DNA of 64,000 nt, taken from positions 62,001 through 126,000 of the forward strand of contig RDZD01000010.1 in the NCBI GenBank assembly GCA_004293815.1. Reading direction: 5' to 3'. This document shows, piece by piece, positions 44,898 through 54,672 of this stretch. The notes below the pieces were generated by a model that saw only the letters and a list, made by a program, of their open reading frames with translations, did not search any database and was not told where the DNA came from. Each line of letters starts with the position of its first letter. Position 1 is the stretch's first letter. Position numbers and translations under genes: made by a program. The DNA comes from Cytophagales bacterium. GTDB taxonomy: Bacteria; Bacteroidota; Bacteroidia; Cytophagales; Bernardetiaceae.

Positions 44898-47150
44898 ATG
44901 TTTTTAAGGTTTGCTTTTATATTTTTATTTTTTTTGTCAGGTTATTTTGTCTATTCTCAGCGTGCTGGTTTACCTATTGATGAAGCAGAGCGAACCATTA
45001 AGGCTACTGACTTGCTCTACTATGAAGATGAAAATGCAAAGCTGGACATCAAAGACATTATAAAACTTCCCCCTAAGTCTTTTGTGCAAGGAGAGGGAGA
45101 GGTTTTTAATCTCGGTAATAAACGCTCAGCTATTTGGGTGCAGCTTTCGCTACAAAAAAACACAGAAGAAAAGCTTCTTCTTGAAATATTAAACCCCTTC
45201 TTAGATAACTTTGAATTTTATTATGCCGATGAATCGGGTCAGATTTTGGTCTCTTCATACGGCAATAAGCGAAACTTTCAAGAACGAACTTACCAACTCA
45301 CAAACTTTGTATTGGATTTGCCTTTTGAAAACAGAGGACAAACCAAGACCTTTTATATCAAGCTTTACGGTGAGCTGCCCATGGCATTGCCTATGCGTGT
45401 GTCTACATGGCCTGTGCTGACTGAGCGGACTCATGTGCGTGATGTGGCTATGGGGCTTTATTTTGGGATTATGCTGGCCATTGCTCTTTATAATTTGTTT
45501 TTGCTCTTCGCCACCCGAGATATCGTTTACGTCTACTACGTCATATACGCAGTAAGCCTTAGTACCTTTTATGGACTTCTCAAAGGTTACTCTTTTGAGT
45601 TTTTGTGGGGCGATAGTCCTATTCTTAATAACTACGTCCCTTCTATGGTAGCTATTATCAATATAGCGATATTCTTTTTTATGAGGAATTTTTTAAACAT
45701 GCAAACCTTGTTTAAAAAGACAGACAAAGTGTGTTTAGCTTATTCTGGATTAAATGCGTTGCTTTTTATGGCCAATGCAGTATTTGGTGAAACAAATGTG
45801 TCTGTACCTGTTTCGCAGCTTTTCTCTGTGCTTGGCGCACTACTGATGTTGGGTGTGGGGATATATGCTATGTTGCAAAATCTGCGTACTGCTCGCTTTT
45901 TTGTACTGGCTTGGAGTGTTTTTCTTTTAGGGATAATTGTATTTGTTTTGGGTGTGGTTGCAGTACTTCCCCTAAACCATTTTACAGAAAATGTAACACT
46001 TTATGCTTCTGCTCTTGAAACGATTCTACTTTCTTTGGCTCTGGCAGATCGTATCAATTTGCTCAAAGAAGCCGAAAGTACAGCCCAAAAGGCAGCGTTA
46101 GAACAAAAAGTTGAAAATGAAAAGCTTGTTAGAGAGCAAAATGCTATTTTGGAGCAGAAAGTGGCCGATGCTACCCAGCAGCTGGCTTTTGCCAATCAGT
46201 CTTTATTGCTCAGTAACCAAGAGTTGGGCGCACTCAACGAAGAGCTAATGACCACTTTCGAAACTGTTCAAACGCAAAACGACTTGATAAAAGACCGTTC
46301 TGTTGAGCTCGAAAATGTCAATCACGAGTTGAATACCGTTTTAGAAACTGTCCAGCTTCAAAAAAATGTCATTGAACAGACCAATGTCAAAATGCTGGAT
46401 AGCATTCGCTATGCGCAAACCATACAAAACGCTACACTGCCCACTGAAGCTCAAATGCAAAGCTTGCTTCACAACTGCTTTGCTCTCTATAAACCCAAAG
46501 ATATTGTTTCTGGAGATTTCTATTGGCTTACAGAACATAGAAACCTTGTATTTCTGGTAGCTGCGGATTGCACTGGGCATGGTGTACCTGCGGCTTTTCT
46601 ATCTTTGGTAGGCTCTTTTGTGTTAGATCGCGTTATAAAATTTGAAGAAATTATTGAGGCCAATCGGATTTTGGAACGTGTAGATGTGCTTATTCGTCAG
46701 CACTTAAACCAAAATACACGATCCAACGCGGATAGTATAGACATGGCTCTTTGTGTTTTGGATTATCAGCCAGAAGGTTGCCGAATTCAGTATTCTGGTG
46801 CACATTTCCCTATGCATCATTATCAGGCCAGCACAGACCAAATTGTCAAAATAAAGCCAACCAGTCGTAGCATTGGTGGACGAATGTCTAAGCTCAACCA
46901 TTCATTTGAAAGCCAAGTTTTTGAGATGAAAAAAGGCGATGCTTTTTATCTTGTCAGCGATGGTATTATTGACCAAAACAACGCGGACAACGAAAAATTA
47001 GGGAGCGCACGTCTTCACAGCCTTTTACACAAAGTAGCGCGCTTAACAGCCCACGAGCAAAAACAACTTCTGACTAAGCAGCTGGCGGATTTTCAAAATG
47101 GTGCGGAGCAACGAGATGACCAACTTTTACTCGGTGTAAGAATCGTCTAA
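44898..47150 (+). CDS. 7TM-DISM sensor with SpoIIE/PP2C phosphatase output
   Basis: A 750-residue sensor. A signal peptide (1-19) is followed by a periplasmic 7TMR-DISM-type beta domain (about 25-165; KSFVQGEGEVFNLGNKRSAI, NPFLDNFEFYYADE), seven membrane helices (about 183-375; GLYFGIMLAIALYNLFLLF), a long coiled coil (about 380-500) and a SpoIIE-type PP2C domain (about 500-750). The PP2C part has SIRYAQTIQNATLP, GDFYWLTEHRNL, DCTGHGVPAAFLSL and YLVSDGIIDQ with the metal Asp residues. It should dephosphorylate a Ser/Thr-phosphorylated partner in response to an envelope signal. The ATG at 44898 replaces a TTG at 44796. An Hsp70-like membrane protein gene follows by 98 bases. Confidence 0.93.
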   Translation: MFLRFAFIFLFFLSGYFVYSQRAGLPIDEAERTIKATDLLYYEDENAKLDIKDIIKLPPKSFVQGEGEVFNLGNKRSAIWVQLSLQKNTEEKLLLEILNPFLDNFEFYYADESGQILVSSYGNKRNFQERTYQLTNFVLDLPFENRGQTKTFYIKLYGELPMALPMRVSTWPVLTERTHVRDVAMGLYFGIMLAIALYNLFLLFATRDIVYVYYVIYAVSLSTFYGLLKGYSFEFLWGDSPILNNYVPSMVAIINIAIFFFMRNFLNMQTLFKKTDKVCLAYSGLNALLFMANAVFGETNVSVPVSQLFSVLGALLMLGVGIYAMLQNLRTARFFVLAWSVFLLGIIVFVLGVVAVLPLNHFTENVTLYASALETILLSLALADRINLLKEAESTAQKAALEQKVENEKLVREQNAILEQKVADATQQLAFANQSLLLSNQELGALNEELMTTFETVQTQNDLIKDRSVELENVNHELNTVLETVQLQKNVIEQTNVKMLDSIRYAQTIQNATLPTEAQMQSLLHNCFALYKPKDIVSGDFYWLTEHRNLVFLVAADCTGHGVPAAFLSLVGSFVLDRVIKFEEIIEANRILERVDVLIRQHLNQNTRSNADSIDMALCVLDYQPEGCRIQYSGAHFPMHHYQASTDQIVKIKPTSRSIGGRMSKLNHSFESQVFEMKKGDAFYLVSDGIIDQNNADNEKLGSARLHSLLHKVARLTAHEQKQLLTKQLADFQNGAEQRDDQLLLGVRIV

Positions 47151-47248
47151 AAACATTCTGAGAATAATTTTTGGGTTTAAAGCATTTTTTTTGCAAAAAA
47201 GTGAGAACTTTGCAACGACTCAGAATCTCTGAAGTCCCTAAAAACGCT

Positions 47249-49333
47249 ATGGAACAAGTTTTATCATTTTACTTTGGTCAGAATAAGTTAGTAGCTGGCC
47301 TATCCAGCCCAGATAAAAACCCTCAGGAGTCACTAGAGCTGCTTACTTATCGTCATAGTGATGCACTGCCTTTATTTTTTGAGCAAGTGGGTCTAGAAAT
47401 TTTGCCTCTTACTGAGGCGGAATATAAAGCCCGTAAAGACTTTGATAGCAAAGTCTTTGGCAATTTTTGGCAGATGGTGGAGCGGGAAGCCACATTTGAG
47501 CTTAGTGGAACTGTGCTTAGTGTGGAAAATTTATTGGCATCTCCCTTAGATGCTTATTCTCAGCAGTATAAGTTGCGCTTTGATTATCAGGATAATAGCT
47601 TAGAAAGTATTCCAACTCTAGTGGTTTTTGAAACACAGATAAGTGACAATAGCAAAAAGCGTATTTGCCGCTTCTTATCCACAAAGGGCTTCAATGTAGT
47701 TTATCAAGAAAATAACCCAGTAGATGCTTTTTTAGCTTCAAAATACAAGAAGTTGCCTGACGATGCCAAAGTCATGGTTCTGGAAGCAGCTCACGAGCAC
47801 GTATTTATACACACCTATATAGGCAGTACGAGCCGCCGCGATTTGGCCGAAACAATCAATCAAGATGATTTGGACGTAAAGCTGAGTAAGTTAGTTTTTG
47901 AACGAGCTTTAGCCTCTGCTACTTTTCATGTGAGCGAAGAAGAAAAGACAAACGGCTATAAAAAGCTCATTCCCAAAGCAAAAGAATGGTACGATCGTGC
48001 ACAACGCGAAGCACAGATTGATATTTGGGTAGGTTTTGATTTTGGTAATCAAAGTTTGGCGATGCTCAATAAGGCAGAAGCCACGTCTTTACTCTTTAGG
48101 CCAGAACATGTTCTGAATCAATTTCAAATTAATCTCAGCAACTATAAAGCAGATGTTCCGCTAGAAAAAGTATTTTTGCTTGGAGACCAACTAACTACTA
48201 GCACCTTGAGCAATGGCCTGCGCACGATTCATAACAAAGTGGAAGATGTGAGCAGCGCAAACCTCAAGACAGCTTTTTTGCAAGGGCTTAATGCGCACTA
48301 CCAGAGCCAAGTGTTCCAAAATTATACCCAAAAAATTAAGGCTGAAGCCGAAGAAAATCAATCGGTTATCTTGCGGAATAAGTGGCTAGCTTTAGTATCG
48401 CAAGCAGCTAAAGACGGTTTGAGCGAAAACGGGCTTTCTCAAATTCTAAGAAGCTTAAATATTGATATCATTGACACCAAAGATTTAGTTAGAAAACTTA
48501 TTCACAATCACTTAAGAAACGCCGCAAACAAAGATGTGGTCACTTATCAGGAACTCGATTTGCTGATACTGAAAGCCAAGAATCTGGGTGGAAATAAAAG
48601 CCTTGTAGAAGACATCTTACAAGAAGACAAAGTGGCAGTGGTAAGAGAGAACATACCCACTCAGCAGCAAAGCCCACCAACGGACAATACAAAAACGGTT
48701 TCTCAAAACACCCCCAAGAAAAAAATGACGGATAATTCAAACTCAAAAGTGAAAAGTTCTAGCGACAAAGCATTTGTATGGTATGCCATAGGTGGTATTT
48801 TGCTCATAGCAGTACTCGCTTTTGCTGTAACCTGGTATATAAACCGAGCCAAAACCAATGAAAACACGCTTTCTAGCGAGGAAGAAAGTGGTGCTAAAAC
48901 CGAGCAAACGAATAATTCCAGCGAGAATAGCGGAGAAAATGAAAATAACACCCCTAATGAAACCAACAACAATGTTGAAGGTGGGGCTTCTGCGGGAGAT
49001 TTACTTGCCAGCGATATTTCAGGAGAGTATCGTGGTATAATCTATGACAATGAGTTAGGGGCGGAGTTTACAAAAAATATACGCATTTTTGATGTAGTTA
49101 TTAACGGCAGCAAGGGCGATTTTAAGTACACTGTTTTTCCGCGAGGTAAAGCTGGAGAAGGCTACGTGGGTAAAATAGACCTAGATGCTGGAACAATTAG
49201 CTTCGATTATGTAGAAAACTCAGTTTTCAAACTTGGCGAGTATCGAATTGTGGCCAACTGCGATAACGGCAAACACTGCTTTGAACCCTTCAAGGATAGT
49301 GCAGAGAAGCGTTTAAAGAAGTACAAAGACTAA
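47249..49333 (+). CDS. Degenerate Hsp70/actin-like membrane protein
   Basis: A 694-residue protein that I do not recognise as a named family. Residues about 1-370 follow the layout of the Hsp70 ATPase: TLVVFETQISDNSKKRI with GFNVVYQENNPVDAFLA (compare the Hsp70 Q..A...AG...NEPTAAALA stretch), then VMVLEAAHEHVFIHTYIG where the DLGGGT phosphate loop would be, and VFLLGDQLTTSTLSNGL near the second loop. The key glycines and acids are gone, so ATP turnover is doubtful. A helical part follows. A membrane helix (about 507-531) leads to a low-complexity Ser/Asn/Glu stretch and a small beta domain (588-694) outside the membrane. Start at the ATG at 47249, not the TTG at 47171. Confidence 0.6.
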   Translation: MEQVLSFYFGQNKLVAGLSSPDKNPQESLELLTYRHSDALPLFFEQVGLEILPLTEAEYKARKDFDSKVFGNFWQMVEREATFELSGTVLSVENLLASPLDAYSQQYKLRFDYQDNSLESIPTLVVFETQISDNSKKRICRFLSTKGFNVVYQENNPVDAFLASKYKKLPDDAKVMVLEAAHEHVFIHTYIGSTSRRDLAETINQDDLDVKLSKLVFERALASATFHVSEEEKTNGYKKLIPKAKEWYDRAQREAQIDIWVGFDFGNQSLAMLNKAEATSLLFRPEHVLNQFQINLSNYKADVPLEKVFLLGDQLTTSTLSNGLRTIHNKVEDVSSANLKTAFLQGLNAHYQSQVFQNYTQKIKAEAEENQSVILRNKWLALVSQAAKDGLSENGLSQILRSLNIDIIDTKDLVRKLIHNHLRNAANKDVVTYQELDLLILKAKNLGGNKSLVEDILQEDKVAVVRENIPTQQQSPPTDNTKTVSQNTPKKKMTDNSNSKVKSSSDKAFVWYAIGGILLIAVLAFAVTWYINRAKTNENTLSSEEESGAKTEQTNNSSENSGENENNTPNETNNNVEGGASAGDLLASDISGEYRGIIYDNELGAEFTKNIRIFDVVINGSKGDFKYTVFPRGKAGEGYVGKIDLDAGTISFDYVENSVFKLGEYRIVANCDNGKHCFEPFKDSAEKRLKKYKD

Positions 49334-49649
49334 CTCCAATGCGGAAAGCTTCAATTCTGATTTTGCCTTTACTGAAACAAGTCTCAAACTTGTTTGGGCA
49401 GAATCTTTTTTATTGCCTGCAAGTATATTTCCGTACAGTTGATACTTGACGTTGATTAAAAGTACAGTTCAATAATACATAAAGAGACACGCTAGATTTT
49501 AGTCCTTAGCATAGTCTTCTGTGAATCACGTTAGCTCAAAAAAACTCTTTTATCAACTTAAAATGTTGCTTCATCAACTTGTTACCTTTATGCCTAGGTA
49601 TTAGGTTTAACTTTGCTGTGCAACTAATTTAAACCTAAACAAATAATTT
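49334..49649. other. Intergenic region with probable terminator and -7 box
   Basis: No gene seen in 316 bases. AAACAAGT/ACTTGTTT (49375-49395) forms an 8-bp stem followed by TCTTTTTT near 49404, a likely terminator for the Hsp70-like gene. TAACTTTG (49608-49615) may be the -7 box of the GNAT-SET pair; no clear -33 box. Confidence 0.5.
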
Positions 49650-50429
49650 ATGCAACAAGTTATTGAAAGTAATCTCGAATTCAGGCTTTATCACCCTATG
49701 GACTATAAAGTCCTGAAAACTGTTATGCAAATTGCCTTTTCAGATATGGAGGGGGCTTTTGTTGGAGAAGAAGAAATGTTGATCTTGTCAGGGCTTTATC
49801 CCAGAGGCCAAATTGTTTGCCTACTTGACGGCAAACTGATTGGTGCAACAGTTTCTAGAGTTGTCGCCTCCCAACGCTTTACAAAACCTCATACCCAAGC
49901 AGATTGCAGCAATATGCGCCATTATCTTCCCGACACCATTCATGGAGATGCTCTGTATGGACTCGATGTTTTTGTATTACCTGCGTATCAAAACTTAAAA
50001 ATTGCAAGAAAAATTGTTACCTTATTGAAAAAACATGCTTATGAAGATAACTTTATCACCGTCTTAGGCAGTTCGCGGGTTTCAGGTTATGCTAAATATG
50101 TTAATCATATGGATTGCGAGACGTATTTCAATAAAGTAAAAAGTCGCGAAATCTATGATCCAGCTCTCTCCTTTCATTTGAGTTGCGGTATGGAATACGT
50201 TTGTGTAAATGATAAATTTTCGGACGAAGATGTTTCTTCCGCAGGCTTTGGAATTATACTCCAACAGCTTAACCCTGATTATAAGCCAGAATTAATGATT
50301 TACCCTGAAAGAAGAAGGAATATTTCTCGCTTTTTTAGACAATCTTTGATTACGCTTAACAATACAAAATACAAAGAGAAATCATTCATCAAATTCAACG
50401 AGAAAAAACTTTACAAAATAGGCTTATGA
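49650..50429 (+). CDS. GNAT-family N-acetyltransferase, paired with SET protein
   Basis: A 259-residue GNAT-like protein. The fold is visible as LEFRLYHPMDYKVLKTVMQI, VCLLDGKLIGATVSRVVA, HGDALYGLDVFVLPAYQNLK and IARKIVTLLKKHAY. The acetyl-CoA loop, normally Q/RxxGxG/A, reads YQNLKIAR and lacks the glycines, so cofactor binding may be altered. A C-terminal extension of about 60 basic residues follows the core. Its last codons overlap the SET-domain gene by 4 bases (ATGA), so the two proteins are made together. The substrate is unknown. An altered acetyltransferase or a binding protein for the SET partner are both possible. Confidence 0.75.
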   Translation: MQQVIESNLEFRLYHPMDYKVLKTVMQIAFSDMEGAFVGEEEMLILSGLYPRGQIVCLLDGKLIGATVSRVVASQRFTKPHTQADCSNMRHYLPDTIHGDALYGLDVFVLPAYQNLKIARKIVTLLKKHAYEDNFITVLGSSRVSGYAKYVNHMDCETYFNKVKSREIYDPALSFHLSCGMEYVCVNDKFSDEDVSSAGFGIILQQLNPDYKPELMIYPERRRNISRFFRQSLITLNNTKYKEKSFIKFNEKKLYKIGL

Positions 50430-50953
50430 TTAACCCTGATAACAATCTTGCATTATTCAAAGTAGAAAATTCTCCAATTGCAGGTATGGGCTGTTTTGCG
50501 CTTGCGTCTATTGCTAAAGGAGAAACTGTATACCGTATGACAGGAGAGCCTGCTGATTTTGAAACCCTATTGGCGTTGGTTTTGCAGGGAAAAGAGGCTC
50601 CTTCAGACCCCTTACAAATAGACATTGGATCTTATCTAGATTTGGAAGAAGTTTCTCGGTCTTTTAATCATTCTTGCAACCCAAACCTATTTTTAAGAGG
50701 TACAACCGAACTTGTTGCATTGCGCGATATCAACGTGGGAGAAGAGATGACTTATGACTATTCAACCACCATGCACTACGATTTGGAGCAACTTCAAGCA
50801 AATAAACAAGAATCTTGGACTTGTACTTGCTGCTGTGGTGCCGATAATTGTAGAGGTATCATAGATGAATTCAAATCTCTTCCTGAAGCGCGTAAAACCT
50901 ATTATTTAGAAAATAGTTTTGTACCAGATTACATATTGCGGCTGTTTGCATGA
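50426..50953 (+). CDS. SET-domain protein methyltransferase
   Basis: A 175-residue compact SET protein. It has the N-terminal GMGCFALASIAKGE segment (SAM-binding GxG-like), RSFNHSCNPNLFL (NHSC pseudoknot motif), ALRDINVGEEMTYDYS (GEE.TYDY motif with the catalytic Tyr) and a post-SET zinc-binding-like tail CTCCCGADNCRG. SET enzymes methylate lysines on proteins; most are eukaryotic, but bacterial members exist. Its start overlaps the GNAT gene by 4 bases. The target cannot be read from the sequence. A cytoplasmic protein methylase coupled to an acetyltransferase-like partner is the working idea. Confidence 0.88.
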   Translation: MINPDNNLALFKVENSPIAGMGCFALASIAKGETVYRMTGEPADFETLLALVLQGKEAPSDPLQIDIGSYLDLEEVSRSFNHSCNPNLFLRGTTELVALRDINVGEEMTYDYSTTMHYDLEQLQANKQESWTCTCCCGADNCRGIIDEFKSLPEARKTYYLENSFVPDYILRLFA

Positions 50954-51035
50954 GAGAGGACTCTCTTTCAGCTACCTCCGATCTTAAGTTGTTTTTTTAT
51001 CCTAATGAATGATTGTACTTTTTTAAAATAAGAAC

Positions 51036-51908
51036 ATGATAAAATGCACTCTATTGCTCGCCTTAGTGCTTATGATGCCACTCATGGCTTGGGCTCAAGA
51101 TAAACCCGCTTATGTGCTTTATAATGCAGGTGGTAAGAAAGTTTCCTTTGAAAAGTTGCTCAAAGAAGCGCGAAATGTTGATGTTGTTTTCTTTGGAGAA
51201 CTCCACAACAATCCTATTGCTCATTGGCTTCAAATTGAACTTTTTAAGGAACTTTATAATGCCAAGACGCAGAATGTTGTGCTGGGGCTAGAAATGCTAG
51301 AAGCAGATGACCAGCTCAAACTAGATGAGTATATAAAAGGCTTCATCACGGACAAGCATTTTGAAAAAGAAGCTCGTCTTTGGCCAAATTATCCCACTGA
51401 TTACAAGCCTCTTGTAGATTCTGCCAAAGCCAAGAACTTGCGAGTGGTAGCCACAAACATTCCACGTCGTTATGCAGCTCTTGTGGCCAAGGAAGGTTTA
51501 GAAGGACTCAACAAGCTTTCAGATGAGGCCAAGAAATTAATGATGCCCCTGCCTTTGAACATCAATTACGACTTGCCTGCTTATAAATCTCTTCTGGAAA
51601 GTGGTATGGGAGGCATGCAGCATGGTAGTAAAAACTTTGTGAGCGCACAAGCTGTAAAAGATGCTACTATGGCACACTTTATTTTGCAAAATTATACGTC
51701 AAAAAGCTTGTTCTTTCATATCAATGGAGCTTTTCACACCGATGATCAGGAGGGTATTGTCTGGTTTTTGAAGCAATCAAAGCCCAAAATCAAAACACTT
51801 ACCATTTCTACGGTATTGCAAGCAGACCCCACCTCTCTCAGCAAGGATAATGAGCAAAAAGCTGATTTCATTCTCTGTGTACCCGAAAATATGACCAGCA
51901 CTTACTAA
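51036..51908 (+). CDS. ChaN-family (haem-binding/Tiki-like) exported protein
   Basis: A 290-residue exported protein with a signal peptide (to about LMAWAQ). The ChaN domain begins NVDVVFFGELHNNPIAHWL, with the Glu and His conserved in the family (GELHxN), and continues through VVLGLEMLEADDQLKLDEYI and ARLWPNYPTDYKPLVD. It ends with FFHINGAFHTDDQEG, which carries further His residues. Relatives bind haem or are metal-dependent peptidases of the Tiki/TraB clan. There is no lipobox Cys, so it is probably soluble in the periplasm. It is convergent with the PIG-L gene (6 bases between stops). Confidence 0.87.
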   Translation: MIKCTLLLALVLMMPLMAWAQDKPAYVLYNAGGKKVSFEKLLKEARNVDVVFFGELHNNPIAHWLQIELFKELYNAKTQNVVLGLEMLEADDQLKLDEYIKGFITDKHFEKEARLWPNYPTDYKPLVDSAKAKNLRVVATNIPRRYAALVAKEGLEGLNKLSDEAKKLMMPLPLNINYDLPAYKSLLESGMGGMQHGSKNFVSAQAVKDATMAHFILQNYTSKSLFFHINGAFHTDDQEGIVWFLKQSKPKIKTLTISTVLQADPTSLSKDNEQKADFILCVPENMTSTY

Positions 51909-51914
51909 AAGTTG

Positions 51915-54449
51915 TTATCTTCCCAACGAGATTAGGTTGGCTAAAAGCTTGTAAGCTCCTGCTACATTGGCTGGAAGCTGTCTAAAAAGCGACAAACCTG
52001 TGTAAACAAAGTAACCTTTTCCATGCTGTGCCACCAGCAAGGCTCCTTTTCTATCGGGTTCGTTGCGGTCTTTCATGCTTAAAAGAGGCTTAAACTCGCT
52101 CGCCCACTCGTTAGGAAAATACAAGCCCCGTTCCTGTACCCAGTCATCAAAATCGCTTCTTTGAATTTGGTTGGGCTTTTGCACAGCCTTGTGTTCTGGC
52201 TCAAGAAAGCTAACGTCTGCGTTCTCTTCTGTTACTCGTTCGCGTGAAAGTTTGAGCATGTAAGGAGCCAAGTTATTGCTTACTAAATCAAAGTTAGTAT
52301 TGTACTGCACCACCAACACGCCACCATTTTGAACATAATCATGTAAAATGCGAGTCTTAAACCTTAAAAAGTCAGTGGTGTTGTAGGCTCTAACACCCAG
52401 AACTACAGCATCTAGGGTGCTGAGAACCTCTGCTTTGATTTGACTTTCATCCAAAATAAGCACCTCAGAGCCTAATTGCGCGAGAGCTTGAGGCAAGTCA
52501 TCTCCTGCGCCCCGAATATAGCCCACCTTGCGCGCCAAGTTTTGGATAGGGACGAAAGACAACTTGGCTTCGGCCTGAGGGAAAAGAATTTGAATGGGAA
52601 TGTGTTTGTATTCTACTTTCGTATAAGCCAGTGCGGGTTCGGTGCTGGGCATGCCTTCAAACTTAAATTCTGCTTTGATGATGCCATTTGATGCTTTCTG
52701 AGGAGGTTTTATGTCCACATAAAACGTGTACTCACCAAACTTTTCTTTGATATCAAATTCAAAACTATTTTGTTTACAGCTCCAGCCTTCGGGTAGATTT
52801 ACCTGTAAAACGCCTTTTGTATTTTTTTGATGTGCTTTTACCACCATTTTGAGGCGGCGTTCTTCAGATTTTGGCCAAGTATAAGCCTCTTGTTCAAAGT
52901 TGATTGTAGCGGCTGGCGCAACAGTCAGATGGCGATAGATTTCACCATCGACGGGGTCAGTCCATTTGTGTAAAACTGGCACGTTTAGCGCAATGCTTGT
53001 CCCCTGCACATTGAATACAAATTCCACCATGAAAGGCGGTGTATTTTCGGGCAAACCGCGCTGTACTTGGTCTTCCACAGTGTACATGCCTAGCGTGGCT
53101 CTGTTTTTGAGCCAATAAGGGTGGGTGTTGTTTAGACTGTTGGGCAGCTGAATTTTGAGCAGATGATTGGCAACTTTATTGAGCTTAAGTTTTTGGACAT
53201 CAAAATTATGCGACTCTGCACCGCTTGCAGTGCTTATTTTTAACTGTGCACGAACCAGCTCTACTTGGCTGCTATACCGCATAAGTGCAGGAGCTTGTAC
53301 CAAAAATGAGTCCTTACTACTCACGCTGTACTCGGGCGAAGTAGCCTCTGCCCACACGCCTGCGCAATGCAAAATGATTTTTTCCAAAACATCAATTTTG
53401 TATGCTACAATCTCGCTATGAGGAACTTGCTTCATCGCCGTAAGAGCCTGTAACAACACTGGTACTGATAAATGTGGTTCGGTTGGTTTAAATTCTGTAC
53501 ATGCCTTTTTGAGTAGTGTTTCCACTTGCTGCCCTCCTGCTATGCGTTTCCAAGTCATGTCTATACCTTCTTCTAGCTGGTTATTTTTGATACTATCGCC
53601 TGCAAGGAGTTTGAAATATTCTATCTGCTCGCCTCTGGTAGCGGCAGCCCCAAAGCCTTGAGACTTATGTTGAGAACGGCTCTTGGCTGCAATTTCGCCA
53701 TAATGCTGTCCCAAAAGCGGATTAAACATACCGATGTCAAGTGTGTGGTAGCCCGATTTGTCAAGGTTGGGTTTATCGCGAAAGAAGAAAGCTGAGGTAT
53801 TCCAAAGAATGCGCTTGGCTTGATGCACCTGCACCCACTTGAGCTGTTCAGGAAATTTTTTAGGGTTTGATGCAGCTTTAAAAGCTTCCACTGCAAGCTG
53901 AGCAGAGGCTATGTGGTGTCCGTGGGTGTCTGTGTAGTCAGGTGCAAAGCGCGTGATGATAAGATCTGGTTTGAGACGACGAATGGCCCAGACCATATCG
54001 GCCAGTACGGCTTCTTGATCCCAGATACTAAGGGCCTCTTCCGCAGTTTTGGAGTAGCCAAAATCATTGGCACGTGAAAACAGCTGCTCTCCTCCGTCCA
54101 CATAACGCGCCGCTAGCAGCTCGTGAGTGCGAATAAGCCCCATTAACTCCCGCTGTTCTTTACCAATGAGGTTTTGACCGCCGTCACCTCGCGTGAGTGA
54201 GAGGTAGGTAGTGCGTGCGCCCAAATGGTTACTATAATAAGCAATGAGACGAGTATTTTCGTCATCAGGGTGAGCGGCTACATAGAGCACACTTCCAAGT
54301 GTTTGAAGCTTAAATAGTTCGTGCTGTATTTGACTTGCAGATTTTGACTGAAACTGTGGAAGTTGTGCAAAAGCAAATTCTGCGCTAAAAAATAAAGCAA
54401 TAAAAAGTGAAAACAAGCTTAAAATGGCTTTTTGAGAAGTTGAATTCAT
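51915..54449 (-). CDS. Exported PIG-L family deacetylase
   Basis: An 844-residue exported protein. A signal peptide (to about AEFAFAQ) is followed by a PIG-L/LmbE deacetylase domain (about 45-300): VLYVAAHPDDENTRLIAYY with the zinc-binding AHPDDE, RTHELLAARYVDGG and TDTHGHHIASAQLAVEAF with the third zinc ligand. The middle is beta-rich. The C-terminal 200 residues form a GATase-like fold (VGYIRGAGDDLPQALAQLG, DAVVLGVRAYNTTDFLRF). This long form is common in Bacteroidota. The enzyme probably removes N-acetyl groups from a sugar in the periplasm or on the surface. The ATG at 54449 is followed by a normal signal. Confidence 0.9.
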   Translation of the reverse strand: MNSTSQKAILSLFSLFIALFFSAEFAFAQLPQFQSKSASQIQHELFKLQTLGSVLYVAAHPDDENTRLIAYYSNHLGARTTYLSLTRGDGGQNLIGKEQRELMGLIRTHELLAARYVDGGEQLFSRANDFGYSKTAEEALSIWDQEAVLADMVWAIRRLKPDLIITRFAPDYTDTHGHHIASAQLAVEAFKAASNPKKFPEQLKWVQVHQAKRILWNTSAFFFRDKPNLDKSGYHTLDIGMFNPLLGQHYGEIAAKSRSQHKSQGFGAAATRGEQIEYFKLLAGDSIKNNQLEEGIDMTWKRIAGGQQVETLLKKACTEFKPTEPHLSVPVLLQALTAMKQVPHSEIVAYKIDVLEKIILHCAGVWAEATSPEYSVSSKDSFLVQAPALMRYSSQVELVRAQLKISTASGAESHNFDVQKLKLNKVANHLLKIQLPNSLNNTHPYWLKNRATLGMYTVEDQVQRGLPENTPPFMVEFVFNVQGTSIALNVPVLHKWTDPVDGEIYRHLTVAPAATINFEQEAYTWPKSEERRLKMVVKAHQKNTKGVLQVNLPEGWSCKQNSFEFDIKEKFGEYTFYVDIKPPQKASNGIIKAEFKFEGMPSTEPALAYTKVEYKHIPIQILFPQAEAKLSFVPIQNLARKVGYIRGAGDDLPQALAQLGSEVLILDESQIKAEVLSTLDAVVLGVRAYNTTDFLRFKTRILHDYVQNGGVLVVQYNTNFDLVSNNLAPYMLKLSRERVTEENADVSFLEPEHKAVQKPNQIQRSDFDDWVQERGLYFPNEWASEFKPLLSMKDRNEPDRKGALLVAQHGKGYFVYTGLSLFRQLPANVAGAYKLLANLISLGR

Positions 54450-54672
54450 GCGTAGAGAGCGTGTTTAGTGCGACGCAAATTTAGTATTTATTGGCATACA
54501 GCCACCAGAAAGATTATAAAATGGAAAAAGTTCTTTTAGTTTTTGAAACCATACTAGCTCTCCTGTTAGTGAGACTCTATTGGCCATTTTTTTCTTTGGT
54601 ATCTACAAAATTGACTGCAAAGTGATAATTTTGCAAAAAAGATGGTTGCTACCCTTTTCAAACAAAAAGAAC

